Origin: Gemmatimonadota bacterium
Lineage (GTDB): Bacteria; Gemmatimonadota; Gemmatimonadetes; Gemmatimonadales; GWC2-71-9
Assembly: GCA_003221085.1 (NCBI GenBank)
Contig: QHUD01000077.1
Location: 1 to 7,791 of the forward strand
Reading direction: 5' to 3'
DNA: 7,791 nt
Part shown: in pieces, positions 6,166-7,791 of the stretch
How the letters are laid out: each line of letters opens with the position of its first letter
How positions within the stretch are numbered: position 1 is the stretch's first letter
The notes under the pieces: model-generated
The model's input: only the letters and a program-made list of their open reading frames with translations
Databases searched by the model: none
What the model was told of the DNA's origin: nothing
Position numbers and translations under genes: made by a program

Positions 6166-7053
6166 CTACCCGTCTTTACCCTCGCGCACCCACTTCCCCT
6201 CGAGCTTCGCCATCTCGAGCGCGCGCGCGGCCCGCGCCAGGAGGCTCCGCGCTTCGAGCGCGCCCTGACTCGCCCGCCGGCTGCCGACGGCGTCGTACCC
6301 CGCGCGCAGCTCGCCACCGAGGGAGTCCCGCAGCCGCTTCGCGAGCTGCCGCGCCCCGGCCCGGTTCACACCCGCCGCCACGACCGCGAATTCGGCGGGT
6401 CCGATGCGGCCGATGGCGTCGGAGCGGCGCCCGCTCGCCTCGAGCAGCCGCGCCACACCACGCAGCCCATCGAGCCCGTCGGACCCTGCTTCGTGGCCGT
6501 CACGGGCGGGCGCGACCGCCACGCACGCGACCGAGGTGTTGTGCTGCGCCGCCTGGAGGATCAGCTCGCCGGCGCGGCGCGCCAATCCGTGCGTCGAGTA
6601 CAATCCGGTTACGTCGTCCACCAGGTCGCGACGCGACACGCCGTCCCGCTCGACCTTGACCAGCACGTAGCGGTCCAGCCTGCCGAGCAGCTCGGCCACG
6701 TCCAGCGGCTGGCGCACCAGCTCCCACACGCCTGCCCGCAACGCCGCGAGATGGTCCTCGCGACGGGGACGCCCGGGCACGAGCAGGAGAATCGGTGTGC
6801 TGGAACCGATCAACGGGTCGGCGCGCAGCGCGCGACTCACTTCGAGGCTGTACCCGTCGCCCAGCCCCGCGTCGAGCACGATGACATCGGGCCGCGCTGT
6901 GCGAGCCCGCTCGAGCACCGAGGCCTCGGCGAACACGCGCAGCACGGAGTACCCGCGTCGCCCGAGCGATCTGACGACGTCCGAGAGGGCGTGGTTCTGA
7001 TCGCTGGCGATGAGGATCCGCGGCGGACGGGTGAGACGCGGTCGAATCGGCAT
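6166..7053 (-). CDS. Receiver-like plus degenerate GGDEF-domain protein
   Basis: A 295-residue cytoplasmic two-domain signalling protein. Residues 12-132 look like a response-regulator receiver: strand RILIASD (Asp18), phospho-acceptor candidate Asp61 in VIVLDAGLGDG, then TPILLLVP. However, the usual second acidic residue after Asp18 is Gln19, the conserved Thr/Ser region reads LLVPG, and the conserved Lys of the KP motif is Gln115 (RQPLD). Residues 143-290 resemble a GGDEF domain, with DDVTGLYSTHGL (146-157) replacing the usual DxLTGLxNR. The signature motif is GPAEF (218-222) within RIGPAEFAVV, so diguanylate cyclase activity is unlikely. ATG 7053 is chosen because the receiver fold begins a few residues later; the frame stays open upstream to 7233, but that part crosses a palindromic repeat and looks non-coding. 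No Shine-Dalgarno is seen. It is probably an adaptor or a regulator that binds a partner or nucleotide; this is inference. Confidence 0.85.
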   Translation of the reverse strand: MPIRPRLTRPPRILIASDQNHALSDVVRSLGRRGYSVLRVFAEASVLERARTARPDVIVLDAGLGDGYSLEVSRALRADPLIGSSTPILLLVPGRPRREDHLAALRAGVWELVRQPLDVAELLGRLDRYVLVKVERDGVSRRDLVDDVTGLYSTHGLARRAGELILQAAQHNTSVACVAVAPARDGHEAGSDGLDGLRGVARLLEASGRRSDAIGRIGPAEFAVVAAGVNRAGARQLAKRLRDSLGGELRAGYDAVGSRRASQGALEARSLLARAARALEMAKLEGKWVREGKDG

Positions 7054-7058
7054 ACGGA

Positions 7059-7079
7059 GTCGGACGTACAACGTCCAAC
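7059..7079. promoter_or_regulatory. Operator-like dyad upstream of the receiver/GGDEF gene
   Basis: An inverted repeat with perfect arms GGACGT (7062-7067) and ACGTCC (7071-7076) around ACA. It extends by GT and AC on the outside with one mismatch on each side. It lies 5 to 25 bp upstream of ATG 7053 on the minus strand, where a repressor site or a leader hairpin would affect expression. No matching known operator is recognised. Confidence 0.4.
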
Positions 7080-7154
7080 CTAACGGGATACCCCGGTCGT
7101 AGGGCACGGTTGCACCTGGTCGACACGGACCGGCGCACAGGCGTTGCGCGCTTT

Positions 7155-7187
7155 GAACCCCGGTGCATGGCCCCGGGGTTAACCCAC
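7155..7187. repeat. GC-rich palindromic element C (REP-like)
   Basis: AACCCCGG (7156-7163) pairs with CCGGGGTT (7173-7180), with one inner mismatch and then two more pairs around a short loop. The right flank continues TTAACCCAC. The 16 bases at 7172-7187 are an exact reverse complement of 7310-7325 in element D, so C and D form an inverted pair about 120 bp apart. Confidence 0.75.
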
Positions 7188-7305
7188 TCGGGCGCGCACG
7201 CGGTGGCGATCCGCGCGATTTTGAAGAGACCATGCGGGCAAGCCGACGGGGTGGCAGGTCTGCAGGGCCTCATCACCGGGGTTCCGTCCGACGCCGTCCG
7301 GCCAT

Positions 7306-7347
7306 GTGGGTGGGTTAACCCCGGGCCGACGGCCCGGGGCTCACCGT
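7306..7347. repeat. GC-rich palindromic element D (REP-like)
   Basis: CCCCGGGCC (7319-7327) pairs with GGCCCGGGG (7331-7339) around a 3-nt loop, preceded by GTGGGTGGGTTAA and followed by CTCACC. It has the same orientation and length as element A (6071-6112), with differences mainly in the four bases before the stem and in the loop. It is inverted relative to element C, with which it shares a perfect 16-bp reverse-complement tract. Confidence 0.75.
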
Positions 7348-7484
7348 AATGAACCCAACACCCGTCCGGCCGGGCGTAGCACGGAGACTCCGCTGGCGCC
7401 GTGCGGACGAATCGGGGAGAGTTTGTGAATCTCTTCTCACACTGGGAACTCCCCCTCCCCACCAGGCGTACGACCACATTCAAC

Positions 7485-7491
7485 AGGAGGT
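7485..7491 (+). promoter_or_regulatory. Strong Shine-Dalgarno AGGAGGT
   Basis: AGGAGGT is a near-perfect match to the anti-Shine-Dalgarno and ends 5 bp before ATG 7497. It is the only strong ribosome binding site in this window and fixes the start of the downstream gene. Confidence 0.85.
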
Positions 7492-7496
7492 GGCGT

Positions 7497-7791
7497 ATGG
7501 AAGCCCGTATCACAGCGCAGTCACAGTCGTTCAAGCTGCGGGAGCGGCTGCAGGAAGCGAAAGTCTCTCATGGCCAGGAGGTCCGGGCCGACCTGCCCAA
7601 CGTCCGCGTCGCCGTGCTGGCGGCCACCGGGGAGGCGCAGTTGATGTTCTGCAACATGGGCTCGATTCGCGTGCGTGAGCTGGTGCAGCAGGGAGACTCG
7701 GGGCCGCTCGCGAGCGACGTCACGTTGCAAGGTCTCGCCGTAGCGTTCCCGGGGAGTTACGACCTCGTGAACGCGCGCGTCTCGGTGAACG
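7497..7791 (+). CDS. Unrecognised protein, N-terminal 98 residues (3' end outside window)
   Basis: An open frame starts at ATG 7497 behind a strong Shine-Dalgarno and runs to the window edge without a stop. I do not recognise the family. The visible part has no signal peptide or membrane segment. Residues 1-30 are charged and polar and probably helical (SFKLRERLQEAK). Then comes a strand-like stretch, NVRVAVLAATG (35-45), and a single Cys52 in LMFCNMG. The end, VTLQGLAVAFPGSYDLVNARVSVN as split around residues 75-98, is rich in beta-forming residues. Codon use is GC-rich like its neighbours. The strong ribosome binding site suggests high translation. It is read divergently from the receiver/GGDEF gene. 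Other frames here are shadows: they lack a ribosome binding site and have Arg/Pro-rich translations. Confidence 0.75.
   Translation, partial: MEARITAQSQSFKLRERLQEAKVSHGQEVRADLPNVRVAVLAATGEAQLMFCNMGSIRVRELVQQGDSGPLASDVTLQGLAVAFPGSYDLVNARVSVN

Larger units (their letters stand above)
7054..7496. other. 443-bp divergent intergenic region
   Basis: This is the space between the divergently transcribed receiver/GGDEF gene and the unrecognised gene at 7497. It should hold promoters for both, but I cannot point to clear -35/-10 pairs. It contains the dyad at 7059-7079, palindromic elements C and D, and a weak inverted repeat (GGGGAG 7414-7419 with CTCCCC 7449-7454, plus inner GTGA/TCAC) just upstream of the ribosome binding site at 7485. 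Bases 7188-7305 show no gene or further clear structure, apart from a short ACCGGGGTT (7276-7284) that echoes the palindrome arms. Confidence 0.5.

Noticed and set aside
5835..6659. Plus-strand 274-codon frame overlapping the end of the lipoprotein gene and the GGDEF gene
   Set aside because: It overlaps two better genes, crosses both palindromic elements and has an Arg/Pro/Ala-rich shadow composition.
7054..7233. Extended N-terminus of the receiver/GGDEF protein starting at ATG 7233
   Set aside because: The extra 60 codons cross palindromic element C and the dyad, give a Pro/Arg/Gly-rich translation without a fold, and have no ribosome binding site; the receiver domain starts naturally after ATG 7053.
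7349..7678. Plus-strand 109-codon frame near the right end
   Set aside because: It begins at the edge of palindromic element D without a ribosome binding site and is in a different frame from the gene that has the AGGAGGT signal.

Overview
The window is GC-rich (roughly two thirds or more G+C by eye) bacterial chromosomal DNA. Codon third positions are mostly G or C, Shine-Dalgarno signals are weak at most genes, and the surface lipoproteins are built from Ig-like and PKD modules. The wording of those modules resembles what I remember from Gemmatimonadota and related soil or sediment lineages. That placement is an impression, not a result, because no rRNA or marker gene is present.

Layout. 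(1) 1-2094, plus strand: two family GT4-type glycosyltransferases, the first cut by the left edge. This is probably the end of a polysaccharide or lipopolysaccharide assembly cluster. The 99-bp gap between them holds heptameric CGTTGCA repeats in inverted orientation that could form a long imperfect hairpin. (2) 2229-6057, plus strand: two paralogous secreted lipoproteins, 390 and 883 residues, only 4 bp apart. Both have a VASC lipobox, Ig-like N-terminal domains, PKD domains carrying a Cys-x4-Cys pair, and a related C-terminal domain containing DWGDGS. The larger one has five PKD units in tandem with an exact 258-bp period. Four of these are nearly identical in DNA and show a mosaic pattern of recent duplication. 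(3) 6166-7053, minus strand: a 295-residue protein with a receiver-like domain followed by a GGDEF-like domain, both degenerate at key positions. It converges on the lipoprotein operon. (4) 7054-7496: intergenic. (5) 7497 to the right edge, plus strand: the start of an unrecognised protein, preceded by the only strong ribosome binding site in the window.

Four copies of a GC-rich palindromic element lie on both sides of the receiver/GGDEF gene, two at 6071-6162 and two at 7155-7347. Each pair is in inverted orientation, as in REP/REPIN-type elements.

How the parts relate: the glycosyltransferases make envelope or extracellular glycans, the lipoproteins probably display repetitive stalk-like modules on the cell surface, and the receiver/GGDEF-like protein may be a signalling adaptor. 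A functional link between them is inference from proximity only. I see no defence system, CRISPR array, tRNA, rRNA or transposase gene.
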